A stretch of 28,043 bases of DNA from an uncultured Coriobacteriaceae bacterium (GCA_900554945.1 USJN01000001.1:1-28043), one strand, 5' to 3'. Positions 7,386-16,156 are shown, numbered from the stretch's first letter. Program-made: numbers and translations. The notes: generated by a model from the letters alone, not told the origin.

Positions 7386-8000
7386 CTACGAAACTTCCTT
7401 GACGACGAAATCGAACAGCTCGTCGCAACGCTCGCGCGTCGTTGACGCGATCGCCGAAGCCTCCTCGCGAACGCGGCGCGCCCTGTCGGCGTCGTCCATC
7501 GAAGCCGCGTTGATGTACACGTTCAAGCTCGCTCCGTCGACCGCCGCTCGGGCGAACGCGGCCGAAACCCCCGCGTCCGACCTGGCCATTCGGCTGCCAT
7601 GGTGAGCCAAGTAGTCGGCATGGTCGACCACGCGCGCCACTGTGCGCATGATATCAAGCGGCACCTCAGTCGCCCCGACAAGCGCCCGCCGGATCGCCTC
7701 CTGCTTCGCCGCAAGCTCTTCTGGCGTGCCCTTCGGCATGTGATACGCCGCCGCAAGCGGCTCGAACGCGCGCGCATCGACGTCGACAAGCTCGATTAGG
7801 CGGGAGCGAAGCCCCTCAAGCTCGTCGAGGTGACGCATGACTTCGCCCTCGACCTCGGCATACGTCTTCTTCCCCACCGTGAGGTTGCCCACCATGGACG
7901 CGAGCGCCGCGGCGAGCGCGCCGACGTACGCCGACGCCCCGCCCCCGCCGGGAGCGGGGGCCGCGGACGCAAGATCTTCAACGAAACGGGTGTCTACCAT
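7386..8000 (-). CDS. fchA: Methenyl-THF cyclohydrolase (FchA / cyclodeaminase family)
   Basis: The 204-residue all-helical protein belongs to the FchA/formiminotransferase-cyclodeaminase family, which hydrolyses 5,10-methenyl-THF to 10-formyl-THF (FchA) or deaminates formimino-THF. The N-terminal signature SAAPAPGGGGASAYVGALAAAL-like block (about residues 12-32) is characteristic, and the length is normal for the stand-alone protein. Its place between fhs and folD argues for the cyclohydrolase role, as in acetogens. A strong site, GAGGAAGAGG, precedes the ATG at 8000. A 142-bp gap separates it from fhs; that gap holds a perfect 8-bp hairpin. Confidence 0.9.
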   Translation of the reverse strand: MVDTRFVEDLASAAPAPGGGGASAYVGALAAALASMVGNLTVGKKTYAEVEGEVMRHLDELEGLRSRLIELVDVDARAFEPLAAAYHMPKGTPEELAAKQEAIRRALVGATEVPLDIMRTVARVVDHADYLAHHGSRMARSDAGVSAAFARAAVDGASLNVYINAASMDDADRARRVREEASAIASTTRERCDELFDFVVKEVS

Positions 8001-8095
8001 AAAAGCCTCTTCCTCGTTTCAAGCCCTCAAACCGATAGGGCGATTAGGGTACGGTAACCCACCATTGTTTCGAGCATGCAACGACTGCCGCGAGC

Positions 8096-8117
8096 GCTCG
8101 TGCACCGCCGCACGAGC
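8096..8117. repeat. Hairpin between fhs and fchA
   Basis: GCTCGTGC at 8096-8103 and GCACGAGC at 8110-8117 form a perfect 8-bp stem with a 6-nt loop. It lies 26 bp past the fhs stop on the minus strand. No T tract follows, so it is more likely a processing or partial-attenuation site than a full intrinsic terminator. Confidence 0.45.
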
Positions 8118-8142
8118 ACAGGGCCGCCGAAGCGGGCGTTCC

Positions 8143-9831
8143 TTAGAACAGCCCCGTGATCTTTCCGGTCTCGTCGACGTCGATCTTGAAGGCGGCAGGC
8201 GATTTGCCCAGGCCCGGCATCGTCATGATGTTGCCCGTGAGCGCCACCACGAACCCGGCGCCAGCGCTCACCTTGACGTCGCGCACGGTGATGCGGAACC
8301 CACGCGGCGCGCCGAGCTTCTTCTGGTCGTCGCTGAAGCTGTACTGGGTCTTCGCCATGCACACGGGCATATCGCCGAAACCGAGCTTCTCCAGTTTGGC
8401 CAGCTCCTTTGCCGCCTTGGCATCGAAATCCACCCCATCGGCGCGGTAGACGCGCACAGCGATCGCCTCGATCTTCTCGCGCAGGCTCAAATCGCTGTCG
8501 TAGGCGAACTGGAACGTGTCGGCGCCGCGACCGGCCTCGTCGCCCTCGTTGCACAGGCGCACGACCTCGTCGGCCAGCGCCAGGCCGCCTTCGCCGCCCT
8601 TCGCCCACACCTCGGAGAGCGCCACGTTCACGCCCAGCTCGCGGCACTTGTCCTCGACAAGCTTCAGTTCGGCCTCGGTGTCGGTCGGGAAGCGGTTGAT
8701 CGCGACCACGCAGGGCAAGTTGAACACCTGGGTGATGTTCTCCACATGCTGCAGCAGGTTGGGAAGGCCCGCCTCGAGCGCCTCGAGGTTCTCCTCGTTG
8801 AGCTCGTCTTTCGCCACGCCGCCGTGGTTCTTAAGCGCGCGAACCGTGGCAACCACGACCACGGCGTCGGGCTTCAAGCCCGTCAAGCGGCACTTGATGT
8901 CGAGGAATTTCTCCGCGCCCAGATCGGCGCCGAAGCCTGCCTCGGTGATGGCGTAGTCGCCGAGCGCCAAAGCCATCCGCGTCGCCATGATGGAGTTGCA
9001 GCCATGCGCGATATTGGCGAAGGGGCCACCGTGGATGAACGCGGGCGTGCCCTCGAGCGTCTGCACGAGGTTCGGCTTGAGCGCGTCCTTGAGCAGCGCG
9101 GCCATGGCGCCTTCGGCGTGCAGGTCGTGAGCGGTGACGGGCTGGTCGTCGAAGGTGTAGCCCACCACGATGCGGCCGAGACGCTCCTTCAGGTCGGTAA
9201 TGCTGGTTGCCAGGCAGAAAATAGCCATGACCTCGGACGCCACGGTGATGTCGAAGCCGTCCTCGCGGGGCACGCCGTTGGCTTTGCCGCCGAGGCCATC
9301 GACGATGTTGCGCAGCTGCCGGTCGTTCATGTCGACCACGCGCTTCCACGTGATCTTGCGCACATCGATGCCGAGCTGGTTGCCGTTGTGGATATGGGCG
9401 TCAAGCATTGCCGCGAGAAGGTTGTTCGCGGCACCGATGGCGTGGAAGTCGCCCGTGAAGTGCAAGTTAATATCTTCCATGGGAACGACCTGGGCATATC
9501 CGCCGCCTGCAGCGCCACCCTTGATACCGAACACGGGTCCCAGGCTCGGTTCGCGCAAAGCGACCATCACGTTCTCGCCGCGCTTCGCGAGCGCATCGGC
9601 CAGGCCGACCGTCGTGGTGGTCTTGCCCTCGCCCGCCGGCGTGGGGTTGATCGCCGTCACGAGCACAAGCTTGCCCGGCGTATGCTCGTTCTCGCGCAGA
9701 AGGTTGTAGTCGACCTTCGCCTTGTACTTGCCATACATCTCGAGATACTTGTCGTCGATACCCGCCTTCTCGGCAATCGCGTCGATGCGCTGAGGCTGCG
9801 CAGCCTGTGCGATTTCGATATCACTTTGCAT
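8143..9831 (-). CDS. fhs: Formate-tetrahydrofolate ligase
   Basis: This enzyme condenses formate with tetrahydrofolate at the cost of ATP, giving 10-formyl-THF, the entry step of the methyl branch of the Wood-Ljungdahl pathway and a source of formyl groups for purines. The 562-residue product is full length for the family. The ATP site [14 protein letters not shown] is at residues 64-77. The glycine-rich segment [12 protein letters not shown] and the following DINLHFTGD match the family. The ATG at 9831 is preceded by GAAGGGAAGGG. It starts 21 bp after coaX and is followed by fchA and folD, so formate could be carried to methylene-THF by one operon (running in reverse for oxidation). No other Wood-Ljungdahl gene is present here. 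Confidence 0.97.
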   Translation of the reverse strand: MQSDIEIAQAAQPQRIDAIAEKAGIDDKYLEMYGKYKAKVDYNLLRENEHTPGKLVLVTAINPTPAGEGKTTTTVGLADALAKRGENVMVALREPSLGPVFGIKGGAAGGGYAQVVPMEDINLHFTGDFHAIGAANNLLAAMLDAHIHNGNQLGIDVRKITWKRVVDMNDRQLRNIVDGLGGKANGVPREDGFDITVASEVMAIFCLATSITDLKERLGRIVVGYTFDDQPVTAHDLHAEGAMAALLKDALKPNLVQTLEGTPAFIHGGPFANIAHGCNSIMATRMALALGDYAITEAGFGADLGAEKFLDIKCRLTGLKPDAVVVVATVRALKNHGGVAKDELNEENLEALEAGLPNLLQHVENITQVFNLPCVVAINRFPTDTEAELKLVEDKCRELGVNVALSEVWAKGGEGGLALADEVVRLCNEGDEAGRGADTFQFAYDSDLSLREKIEAIAVRVYRADGVDFDAKAAKELAKLEKLGFGDMPVCMAKTQYSFSDDQKKLGAPRGFRITVRDVKVSAGAGFVVALTGNIMTMPGLGKSPAAFKIDVDETGKITGLF

Positions 9832-9852
9832 GTCGACCCTTCCCTTCAGGTT

Positions 9853-10632
9853 TCACTTTCCCGTCTTGGTGCATTCAGCATACACAAGCCGCAGCCCAAC
9901 GAGCGTCAGGTCAGGCTGGACGGCGGAGATGGTACGCGAGTGCTCGGCAATGAGAGGCGCGAGCCCGCCCGTCGCAACGACCGGAGCGTCGTATCCAAGC
10001 TCCTCGACCACGCGGCGCACGAGTCCGTCAGCGCGATCGGCCTCACCGTAGACGATGCCCGCCTGCAAGGCCTCCTCGGTGTTGCGCCCGATGGCATGGC
10101 GAGGGTCGACCAAATCGATCGCAGCCAAGCGTGTAGCATGGGAAAACAGCGCCGACGCACCCGTCTGGACGCCTGGCGCGATGATGCCGCCCAGAAAGCG
10201 CCCCTGCTTGTCGACCACCTCGATGTTGGTCGCCGTGCCGAAGTCGACGACAATGACCGGCGCGCCGAACAGCTCGCGCGCCGCGACGGCGTCAGCCACG
10301 CGGTCCGAGCCGATTTCACGCGGATTGGGGTAGTCCGCATCGAAAAGCGAACCCGCCGTCTTCGCCGAGCACACGACGGTGCTCACGCCCGCCAAATCCT
10401 GCACCGCGCGCGTCCATGCCCCGGTGAGCTGGGGAACCACCGACGCGAGCGCCGCACCCGTGATGTCGCCCGCCCGAAGGTTCTCGGACTGGAGAAGCGG
10501 CAGGAGCTTCACGCGCAGCTCGTCGGCGGTATGGTCGCGGTTGGTGGCGACGCGCCAAATGCGGTCGAGGTTTTCCCCCTCGTAGATGCCGATGGCGGTC
10601 TGGGTGTTCCCCACGTCGATGACAAGTAACAT
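9853..10632 (-). CDS. coaX: Type III pantothenate kinase
   Basis: CoaX phosphorylates pantothenate, the first step of coenzyme A synthesis. The 259-residue protein belongs to the ASKHA fold, with the phosphate loop DVGNTQT at 6-12, GSDR at 108-111, catalytic-region DFGTA at 130-134, GGIIAPG at 148-154 and TGGLA at 221-225. These are the type III motifs, unrelated to CoaA. The ATG at 10632 has GGGAGA about 11 bases upstream. It leads the operon coaX-fhs-fchA-folD and is divergent from the response regulator gene; the 163-bp gap between them holds candidate promoters for both sides. Confidence 0.95.
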   Translation of the reverse strand: MLLVIDVGNTQTAIGIYEGENLDRIWRVATNRDHTADELRVKLLPLLQSENLRAGDITGAALASVVPQLTGAWTRAVQDLAGVSTVVCSAKTAGSLFDADYPNPREIGSDRVADAVAARELFGAPVIVVDFGTATNIEVVDKQGRFLGGIIAPGVQTGASALFSHATRLAAIDLVDPRHAIGRNTEEALQAGIVYGEADRADGLVRRVVEELGYDAPVVATGGLAPLIAEHSRTISAVQPDLTLVGLRLVYAECTKTGK

Positions 10633-10673
10633 GATTTTGACAGTCTCCCTTCGCCGTGCGCGGCAAACGCGAA

Positions 10674-10702
10674 TTGTCTATAGTGTTAGCTGGCATGATA
10701 CT
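10674..10702 (+). promoter_or_regulatory. Candidate divergent promoter region coaX / response regulator
   Basis: On the plus strand TTGTCT (10674-10679) and GATACT (10697-10702) are 17 bp apart, a plausible promoter for the two-component operon with a start near 10709. Overlapping it, GTCTATAGTG holds the self-complementary core CTATAG, so a TATAGT box on the plus strand and a TATAGA box on the minus strand share the same bases; the latter could serve coaX. Both are weak matches apart from the -10 parts. Confidence 0.4.
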
Positions 10703-10795
10703 ACCAGGAAAAGGCGCCCGAAGACGCCGCGAGCGCTGCCCGAGCGCGAACGGCGACGGCGGCAAGCGCCCAGAAGAACAACGAGGAGGAAGGCC

Positions 10796-11491
10796 ATGTC
10801 CGATGCGTCCGCACGCATTCTCGTAGTCGACGACGAACCCTCCATCACGGAATTCGTCGGGTACGCACTTCGCAAGGAAGGATTCTCCGTCGACGTGGTC
10901 GACAACGGCGAGGATGCCCTTTCTCGCGCGATGAAAAACGACTACGACCTGTTTGTTCTCGATATCATGTTGCCGGGAATCGACGGCTACGAACTCTGTC
11001 GGCGGCTTCGCGCGCACACTTCGTCCCCCGTGCTATTCCTCTCCGCGCGCGACTCCGAGCTCGACAAGGTCGTCGGTCTTGAAATCGGCGGCGACGACTA
11101 CCTGTCAAAGCCCTTCGGCGTGCGCGAGCTGATTGCGCGCGTTCGCGCCCTTTTACGCCGCAGCCAGAGCGAGGATTTCGCGAAGGGGTCGAGCGCCATC
11201 ACCGCCGGAGGCATCACCTTGAACGAGGATGCGCACACCGCGACCGGTGACGCGGGCGACATCGATTTGACCCCGCGCGAGTTCGAACTGCTCGCGGCGC
11301 TGATGAAGAACGCAGGCAAGGTCGTTTCCCGCGAGGATCTACTGCGCGATGCATGGGGCTGGGAATACCTCACGGAAACGAAGACAGTCGACACGCACAT
11401 CAAGCGGCTGCGTGATAAGATTTCGAGCGCCGGGTACGATTCCGGCCTTGTGGAAACGGTCCGCGGCTACGGATATAGGTTCAAGAAATAA
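10796..11491 (+). CDS. OmpR/PhoB-family response regulator
   Basis: This is a DNA-binding response regulator of 231 residues. The receiver domain (about 1-120) has the acidic pair D12/D13, phospho-acceptor D56 in VLDIMLPG, the conserved S83 and K105. The C-terminal winged helix (about 135-230) shows LTPREFELLAAL and the ending TVRGYGYRF, typical of OmpR/PhoB. A strong site, GAGGAGGA, precedes the ATG at 10796; the frame is open further upstream but has no better start. It is followed directly by its partner sensor kinase, whose reading frame overlaps the TAA stop. The signal and regulon are not evident. The divergent coaX operon is the nearest possible target, but there is no direct evidence for that. 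Confidence 0.95.
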   Translation: MSDASARILVVDDEPSITEFVGYALRKEGFSVDVVDNGEDALSRAMKNDYDLFVLDIMLPGIDGYELCRRLRAHTSSPVLFLSARDSELDKVVGLEIGGDDYLSKPFGVRELIARVRALLRRSQSEDFAKGSSAITAGGITLNEDAHTATGDAGDIDLTPREFELLAALMKNAGKVVSREDLLRDAWGWEYLTETKTVDTHIKRLRDKISSAGYDSGLVETVRGYGYRFKK

Positions 11492-12513
11492 AGCAACTGC
11501 AGACATATTTCGCGCTTCTCGCAACGCTGTTCGCCATCCTTGCGGCGGCCTTCGCAATCGCGGTCTCGCACTTCGCGTTCGGACTGAGGCCCCTGGCGTT
11601 TTTCCTTCTGGTGCCCGTCGCTGTGTTCACGTTCGCCTTTAGCCTGCTCATTGGGCATTTCATCTCCGAGCCGCTCACCCGCTTGGCAGCGCGCCTTCGC
11701 GATTTCCGCACGGGAGACCCCGCGCCGGCGACTGTTCCCATCGATGGGCGCATCGAGGAAGTCGATCGGCTTACGGTGAGCGTGAACAGGCTTTCCGAGA
11801 CCATCCGGACGCAGCAGGAAAGCCTCGCCTCGCGCGAAAGTCGCGAGAGCACGTTTGTGAGCGATGTGGCACACGAGCTGCGCACCCCGCTCACCGCGAT
11901 TCGGGGGAACGCCGAGATGCTATCGGACCCCGACCTGCCGCCCGCGATGCGTGAGAAGTTCACGGGCATCATCGTGGAGGAGAGCCGCCGCCTCTCGAAC
12001 CTGGTGAACGACCTGCTTGCGCTGCAGCGGCTGGAAAGCGGCAACATCGCGACCGAGTTCTCGCGCGTCGATTTGGGGCAGGTGGCACGCGAAGTGGTGG
12101 ACTCCCTTTCGCCGCTTTTGCGCGAGAGGGAGGCAAACTGCCAGGTCATAGGCGAGGCGCCCGACGTGCTCGGCAACCGCGACCGGTTAAAGCAGGTCGT
12201 GTTCAACTTGGTGGAAAATGCGAGCCGCTTCATCGAGCCGGGCGGGCATATCACCGTCGAGCTCATGGGAGCGAGAGGCAACTCTGTGCTCTCCGTGCGC
12301 GACGACGGCTGCGGCTTAGGCGATGCCGACCCGAAGCTTCTGTTCGACCGCTTCTATCGAGGCGACCCGTCGCGCAATCGTGGCACGGGAGGTACGGGGC
12401 TCGGACTCGCCATCGTGAAGTCCGTCGTCGATGCGCACGACGGCACGGTCGAGGCGTTCAACCTTCCCGACGGAGGCGCCTGCTTCCTCGTGGCTATCCC
12501 CTCGATTGCGTAA
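11488..12513 (+). CDS. Sensor histidine kinase, apparently with a non-canonical start
   Basis: This is a membrane sensor kinase. Counting from 11488 (341 residues) there are two N-terminal membrane helices (about 7-28 and 35-57), a HAMP-like segment, H129 in the H-box VAHELRTP, the N-box NLVENAS around N244, DDGCGLG at 272-278 and GTGLGLAIVK from 302. The frame opens just after a TAG at 11476 and contains no ATG, GTG or TTG until the GTG at 11611, which would remove the first helix and has no ribosome site. The best start is the ATA at 11488, which overlaps the regulator's TAA as ATAA, or the CTG at 11497. AGG at 11477-11479 could serve as a ribosome site. A gene caller would probably give 11611-12513. 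An ATG-to-ATA sequence error is possible. Confidence 0.85.
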   Translation: MKQLQTYFALLATLFAILAAAFAIAVSHFAFGLRPLAFFLLVPVAVFTFAFSLLIGHFISEPLTRLAARLRDFRTGDPAPATVPIDGRIEEVDRLTVSVNRLSETIRTQQESLASRESRESTFVSDVAHELRTPLTAIRGNAEMLSDPDLPPAMREKFTGIIVEESRRLSNLVNDLLALQRLESGNIATEFSRVDLGQVAREVVDSLSPLLREREANCQVIGEAPDVLGNRDRLKQVVFNLVENASRFIEPGGHITVELMGARGNSVLSVRDDGCGLGDADPKLLFDRFYRGDPSRNRGTGGTGLGLAIVKSVVDAHDGTVEAFNLPDGGACFLVAIPSIA

Positions 12514-12515
12514 GA

Positions 12516-12550
12516 GCGGTTCGAGGCAAATCGGCAATGCCTTGAACCGC
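12516..12550. terminator. Hairpin between convergent kinase and fabH
   Basis: GCGGTTCGAGGC at 12516-12527 pairs with GCCTTGAACCGC at 12539-12550 over 12 positions, one of them G-T, around an 11-nt loop. It lies three bases after the kinase stop codon and downstream of fabH on the other strand, so it may end both transcripts. Neither side has a clear T tract. Confidence 0.5.
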
Positions 12551-12579
12551 GCCCGCAAGACGGCTAAACCTCGGCTTGC

Positions 12580-13692
12580 TTATACCTCGTAGAGCACAGC
12601 GCCGCTGGTGAGGCCGCCGCCGAAGGCCACGAGAATCACCTTGTCGCCCTTTTGGATGCGCCCCGATTCGTATGCGTCGGAAAGCGCCATTGGCACGCAG
12701 GCGGAAGAAGCGTTCCCGCGATCGCCGATGGAAACCTGGAAGCGGTCGAGCGAAAGTCCGCAGCGCTTGGCGGCGTACTTGATGATGCGCTCGTTTGCCT
12801 GATGAGGCACGATAAGCTTCACGTCGTCGATGTCCACGTCGGCACGCTTGCACACCTCGTCAATGGCGTTGCCCATCGCATTGGCCGCGAACTTGAAGAT
12901 GGTCTGCCCGTGCATGAAAAGGGACTGGCGAGGACGACCAGCGGCGACCGCCTCGGTCACGCCAAGTTCCTCGTCGATGCGCGCATTGCCCGGGTCACCC
13001 GCAACGGCAGCTTCCTTCGAGATGCCGTTCACGCCGAAGGGCTGAGGGGAATCGAACGCAGAGGGGCAGGTGAGCGCGTTGGTGTCGTCATCGTCGTTCT
13101 TCATGAAGGTAGCAAGCACGCCCGCACGGCCCTCGTCCCATTCGACCACGGCAGCCCCGCCGCCATCGCCGAAGAGCACGCAGGTCGTGCGGTCCTCCCA
13201 GTTGGTGATGCGCGTCAGGCGCTCGGAGCCGATCACGAGCGCACGGCGAACCCCGTTGCGACGGCCAGCGCCCGCAACGCCCGCCGCGCTTGCCGCCATC
13301 ATGGATTCCGCCACGCTCATCGCGTAGATGAAACCCGAGCACGCGGCGTTCACGTCGAAAGCCACGGCGTTCACCAGGCCCAGGCGACGACGGACAAGCG
13401 CCGCGCACGAGGGCACGAGCACGTCGGGCGTGCAGGTGGAATACACCACAAGGTCAATGGACTCGGGATCGATAGGAGCCTCGCAATAGCCGCCTTCGAC
13501 AAGGCCCATCGCCTGACGCGCGGCAGCTTCAGCCAGATCGACGTTCGTTTCCTCAACGGCGATGCGACGGGATTTGATGCCCGTGCGCGTGGTGATCCAC
13601 TCGTCGCTCGTGTCGACAAGCTGGGTAAGGTCGTCGTTCGCGACGGCGAGCGCGGGAAGGGATTTCCCGCAACCGATGATTGCGCAGCCCAC
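12580..13692 (-). CDS. fabH: Beta-ketoacyl-ACP synthase III
   Basis: FabH condenses acetyl-CoA or another primer acyl-CoA with malonyl-ACP to start type II fatty-acid synthesis. The catalytic triad is intact: C118 (NAACSGF), H297 (VPHQANER) and N327 (GDRGNASS). The N-terminal DEWITTRTGI block is typical, and the C-terminus GGGLTSGAVLYE matches the family. At 370 residues it is longer than the usual ~320, mostly through insertions at about 134-150 and 200-252. The GTG at 13692 is chosen because GAGGGAG lies six bases upstream. bioY is upstream with a hairpin terminator between. Fatty-acid elongation needs biotinylated acetyl-CoA carboxylase, so sitting beside bioY and birA makes metabolic sense. 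Confidence 0.95.
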   Translation of the reverse strand: MGCAIIGCGKSLPALAVANDDLTQLVDTSDEWITTRTGIKSRRIAVEETNVDLAEAAARQAMGLVEGGYCEAPIDPESIDLVVYSTCTPDVLVPSCAALVRRRLGLVNAVAFDVNAACSGFIYAMSVAESMMAASAAGVAGAGRRNGVRRALVIGSERLTRITNWEDRTTCVLFGDGGGAAVVEWDEGRAGVLATFMKNDDDDTNALTCPSAFDSPQPFGVNGISKEAAVAGDPGNARIDEELGVTEAVAAGRPRQSLFMHGQTIFKFAANAMGNAIDEVCKRADVDIDDVKLIVPHQANERIIKYAAKRCGLSLDRFQVSIGDRGNASSACVPMALSDAYESGRIQKGDKVILVAFGGGLTSGAVLYEV

Positions 13693-13712
13693 TAGTCACT
13701 CCCTCATAGAAA

Positions 13713-13735
13713 GCGCAGGCGAAAATCGCCTGCGC
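13713..13735 (-). terminator. Intrinsic terminator after bioY
   Basis: On the minus strand a perfect 10-bp stem (GCGCAGGCGA / TCGCCTGCGC) with a 3-nt loop is followed by TTTCT. It lies about 60 bp past the bioY stop and directly before the fabH ribosome site, so it may attenuate fabH read-through. Confidence 0.7.
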
Positions 13736-13797
13736 ATGATGATTGCTTGTTTCCAAGCGATTATAGCACGCACCCCAAATGTGCGCGAAATGGGTAT

Positions 13798-14409
13798 TTA
13801 GCGAACCGCAGCCTTCACGGCGCGAGCACACGCGACGGCAGCGAGGATCTTCAGCACGTCGACCACCACGAAGGGCGCCACGCCAGCGAGGAACGCGGCT
13901 TCAGGCGAGATGCCCATGACAAGCATCAGCTGCAGCCAGCCGCAGAAGTACGCGATCGCGGTGAACACGAGGCCTGCAACGATTTCGGCGGCGGCGTTCT
14001 TCAGGAACGCAACGAAACCGCGCTGCTCGGAGGCGCCGGCCTTGTCGGCTGCGCCCATGCGGCGACGCAACACGTAGAGCAGCCCCGCGGCAGCAGCGAC
14101 GCCGAAGATGTAGCCCCACAGAAAGCCGCCGGTCGGGCCCATGAGCTTGGCGATTCCGCCGCTCATGCCGGAGAACACCGGCAGGCCGATGGCGCCGAGC
14201 GCGAGATACAGCACGATGGCGGCGATGCACTCCTTCGGGGAGAGCATCACGATGGCGAAGGTGATGGCGAACATTTGCAGCGTGAAAGGAACCGGGCCGA
14301 GCGGCACGGTAACCCAGGCGGACACCGCCATGATGGCGACGGCCAGGCCCACAAACGCGATAGAGCGGGTGCGCGACGCCGCGCCGGCGCCCTTCTTAAC
14401 TTGTTCCAC
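13798..14409 (-). CDS. bioY: BioY biotin uptake substrate-binding membrane protein
   Basis: BioY is the S-component of the ECF biotin transporter; it binds biotin in the membrane and can work with a shared energising module or alone. The 203-residue form has about six hydrophobic helices and the family block VPLGPVPFTLQMFAI followed by the GLPVFSG..GG..GPTGGFLWGY region. The open frame runs up to 14580, but that extension is hydrophilic and lacks a ribosome site. The GTG at 14409 has GAAAGAGG eight bases upstream and gives the usual BioY length, so I chose it. A TTGACT/TATTGT promoter lies just upstream. No EcfA or EcfT gene is present. birA lies 2 kb upstream on the same strand. Confidence 0.92.
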   Translation of the reverse strand: MEQVKKGAGAASRTRSIAFVGLAVAIMAVSAWVTVPLGPVPFTLQMFAITFAIVMLSPKECIAAIVLYLALGAIGLPVFSGMSGGIAKLMGPTGGFLWGYIFGVAAAAGLLYVLRRRMGAADKAGASEQRGFVAFLKNAAAEIVAGLVFTAIAYFCGWLQLMLVMGISPEAAFLAGVAPFVVVDVLKILAAVACARAVKAAVR

Positions 14410-14435
14410 TTGCTGTACCTCTTTCGGGTCAGATG

Positions 14436-14463
14436 ACAATAATGTTGAAACTCTACCAGTCAA
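14436..14463 (-). promoter_or_regulatory. Promoter of bioY
   Basis: On the minus strand TTGACT (14463-14458) and TATTGT (14441-14436) are separated by 16 bp, giving a start near 14429 and a leader of about 20 nt. GTTGA/TCAAC inverted half-sites at 14444-14448 and 14460-14464 flank the spacer. Just upstream are two TTCGAA palindromes (14465-14470 and 14479-14484). Any of these could be an operator; none matches a biotin-regulator site I can name. Confidence 0.5.
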
Positions 14464-14629
14464 CTTCGAATTACGTGGTTCGAACGCGGAATTCCACAAG
14501 AAAGCTAGCTTACCCAGGGCTTGCTGCCCGCTCACCCCAGCCCAGGGCTTCGGCGCCCCGCCGCCCCAGCGCCTTGGCACTCCTCACGGCAACAAGCGAC
14601 ATGCAGCCCTCGGGACGCGCGCAAGACGC

Positions 14630-16156
14630 CTAGTACTTCGAGGTAATCTTCCCGCTCTCGACGTCCTTCAAGCGACGCATCTCGATTGCAATGAAGATGG
14701 CGACCGTGAAGATGGCGAGGAAGTCCGCCACCGGCGTCGCGATATAGAGGGCGTCCAAGCCCGTGAACTGCGAGAACCAACCAGGAAGCACTTCAGGCAG
14801 CCAGAACATGAGCGGCAAGAGGAACAGCACCTGACGCGTGAGCGAGAGGATCGTCGACTTCATCGGCTGGCCGGTCGCCTGGAAGTAGTTCGAGCCCACA
14901 ATCTGGAAGCCCACGAAAGGAAGCATGAGCAGCTGGACCTTCAGCGCGAAGATGGTGAACTCGGCGAGCGACGCGTTCGTGATGCCGAACAGGCCCACGA
15001 TCTGGTTCGGGAACAGGTGCACGAGCACCCACATCATAACGGCGAGCGAGGTGGCGAACGCCACACCCAGCCAGAGCGTCTTGCGCACGCGCGCGATAAT
15101 CTTCGCGCCGTAGTTGAACCCGAGCAGCGGCTGGATAGCAATCGAGACGCCGACGAGCGGCATCACCGTGAACATGGCGATGCGCTGCACGACGCCGATG
15201 GAGGCGAGCGCGCCCTCGGCGCCGATAGCGCTCGCACTGCCGTACTTCACCAGCAGGAAGTTTACGGCGAAGTTCACGACCGCGGCACCTGCCTGAACGG
15301 CAAAGCTCGCAAGGCCGAGTGAGAGGATGGCGCGGATGATCTTCGCGTGGGGACGCATGCAGTGCAGATGAAGCTTGAGCGGCGCGTTCTTTGTGAAGAT
15401 GAAAAACCACAGCACCGAGACGCACGACGCAGCTTGGCCGATCAGCGTGGCGTAAGCGGACCCAGCGACGCCCCAGCCAAGCTTCAGAACGAAGATATAG
15501 TTGAAGATGGTGCACACCACCGCGCCGATAACCATGGTCAGAAGCGCGCGGTTGGGGGCGCCCGCCGTGCGGATGAAGTTGTTCACGCCCATGCCGATCA
15601 TCTGCAACACGAAACCGAAGCTCAGGATCTGGATGAACGTCGCAGCGTACGGACGCACCTCGTCGGTCGCGCTCGAGAAGGTAAGGAACGCATCGAGCAG
15701 CGGCGGGTATGCTGCGATGGCGGCGATGATGATCCAGAGGATAATGCCAAGCGTCACGGTGTTGCCAAGGCTAACCTCCGCATCCGCTTTGCGCCCTTCG
15801 CCCAAACGTAGTGCGGCAAGCGCGTTGCCGCCGTTGCCGACAAGCATCGCGAGCGCCATGAACACGATCATGAGCGGCGCTGCGACCGTTGCCGCCGACA
15901 GGCCGATTTCCCCCATCGCCTGCCCGAGGAAGATGGAGTCGATCAGGTTGTACGCCGCGTTCACCAGCATGCCCAGGATAGCGGGAATAGCGAACTCGGT
16001 GATGAGCCGCGGAAGGGACGCCGTGCCCATACGGGCGACGCGATCATTGCCCTGCGGCTTGCGCGCGGGAGTTCCTTTAGGAGAAGAGGGGGTGCCCACC
16101 GAGGTTTCGGGTGTCGATTTCAAGGATTGGCCACGTTGTTCTTCTTGTGCCGTCAT
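14630..16156 (-). CDS. MATE family efflux transporter
   Basis: This multidrug/toxin-extrusion family protein of 508 residues has about twelve membrane helices in two homologous halves. The first follows a ~50-residue hydrophilic N-terminus and begins LPRLITEFAIPAILGMLVNA. It would export cations or drugs in exchange for Na+ or H+; the substrate is unknown. I chose the ATG at 16156 because GAGG lies seven bases upstream; the ATG at 16162 leaves only one base from that site. A TACAAT box (16214-16209) and two inverted ATATGCATAC sites lie upstream. It sits between bioY and birA, but each neighbour appears to have its own promoter. Confidence 0.93.
   Translation of the reverse strand: MTAQEEQRGQSLKSTPETSVGTPSSPKGTPARKPQGNDRVARMGTASLPRLITEFAIPAILGMLVNAAYNLIDSIFLGQAMGEIGLSAATVAAPLMIVFMALAMLVGNGGNALAALRLGEGRKADAEVSLGNTVTLGIILWIIIAAIAAYPPLLDAFLTFSSATDEVRPYAATFIQILSFGFVLQMIGMGVNNFIRTAGAPNRALLTMVIGAVVCTIFNYIFVLKLGWGVAGSAYATLIGQAASCVSVLWFFIFTKNAPLKLHLHCMRPHAKIIRAILSLGLASFAVQAGAAVVNFAVNFLLVKYGSASAIGAEGALASIGVVQRIAMFTVMPLVGVSIAIQPLLGFNYGAKIIARVRKTLWLGVAFATSLAVMMWVLVHLFPNQIVGLFGITNASLAEFTIFALKVQLLMLPFVGFQIVGSNYFQATGQPMKSTILSLTRQVLFLLPLMFWLPEVLPGWFSQFTGLDALYIATPVADFLAIFTVAIFIAIEMRRLKDVESGKITSKY

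Noticed and set aside
7837..10629. 930-codon plus-strand open frame
   Set aside because: It is antisense to fhs and coaX, both clearly coding. Long antisense frames are expected in GC-rich genes with strong third-position bias; no ribosome site or recognisable domain.
6502..10700. Folate or one-carbon riboswitch upstream of coaX-fhs-fchA-folD
   Set aside because: The coaX leader is short and I see no conserved riboswitch core in it or in the gene gaps of the operon.
14465..14484. GGTTCGAA resembling a tRNA T-loop
   Set aside because: The flanking bases do not form a T stem, and no acceptor, D or anticodon arms can be folded around it.
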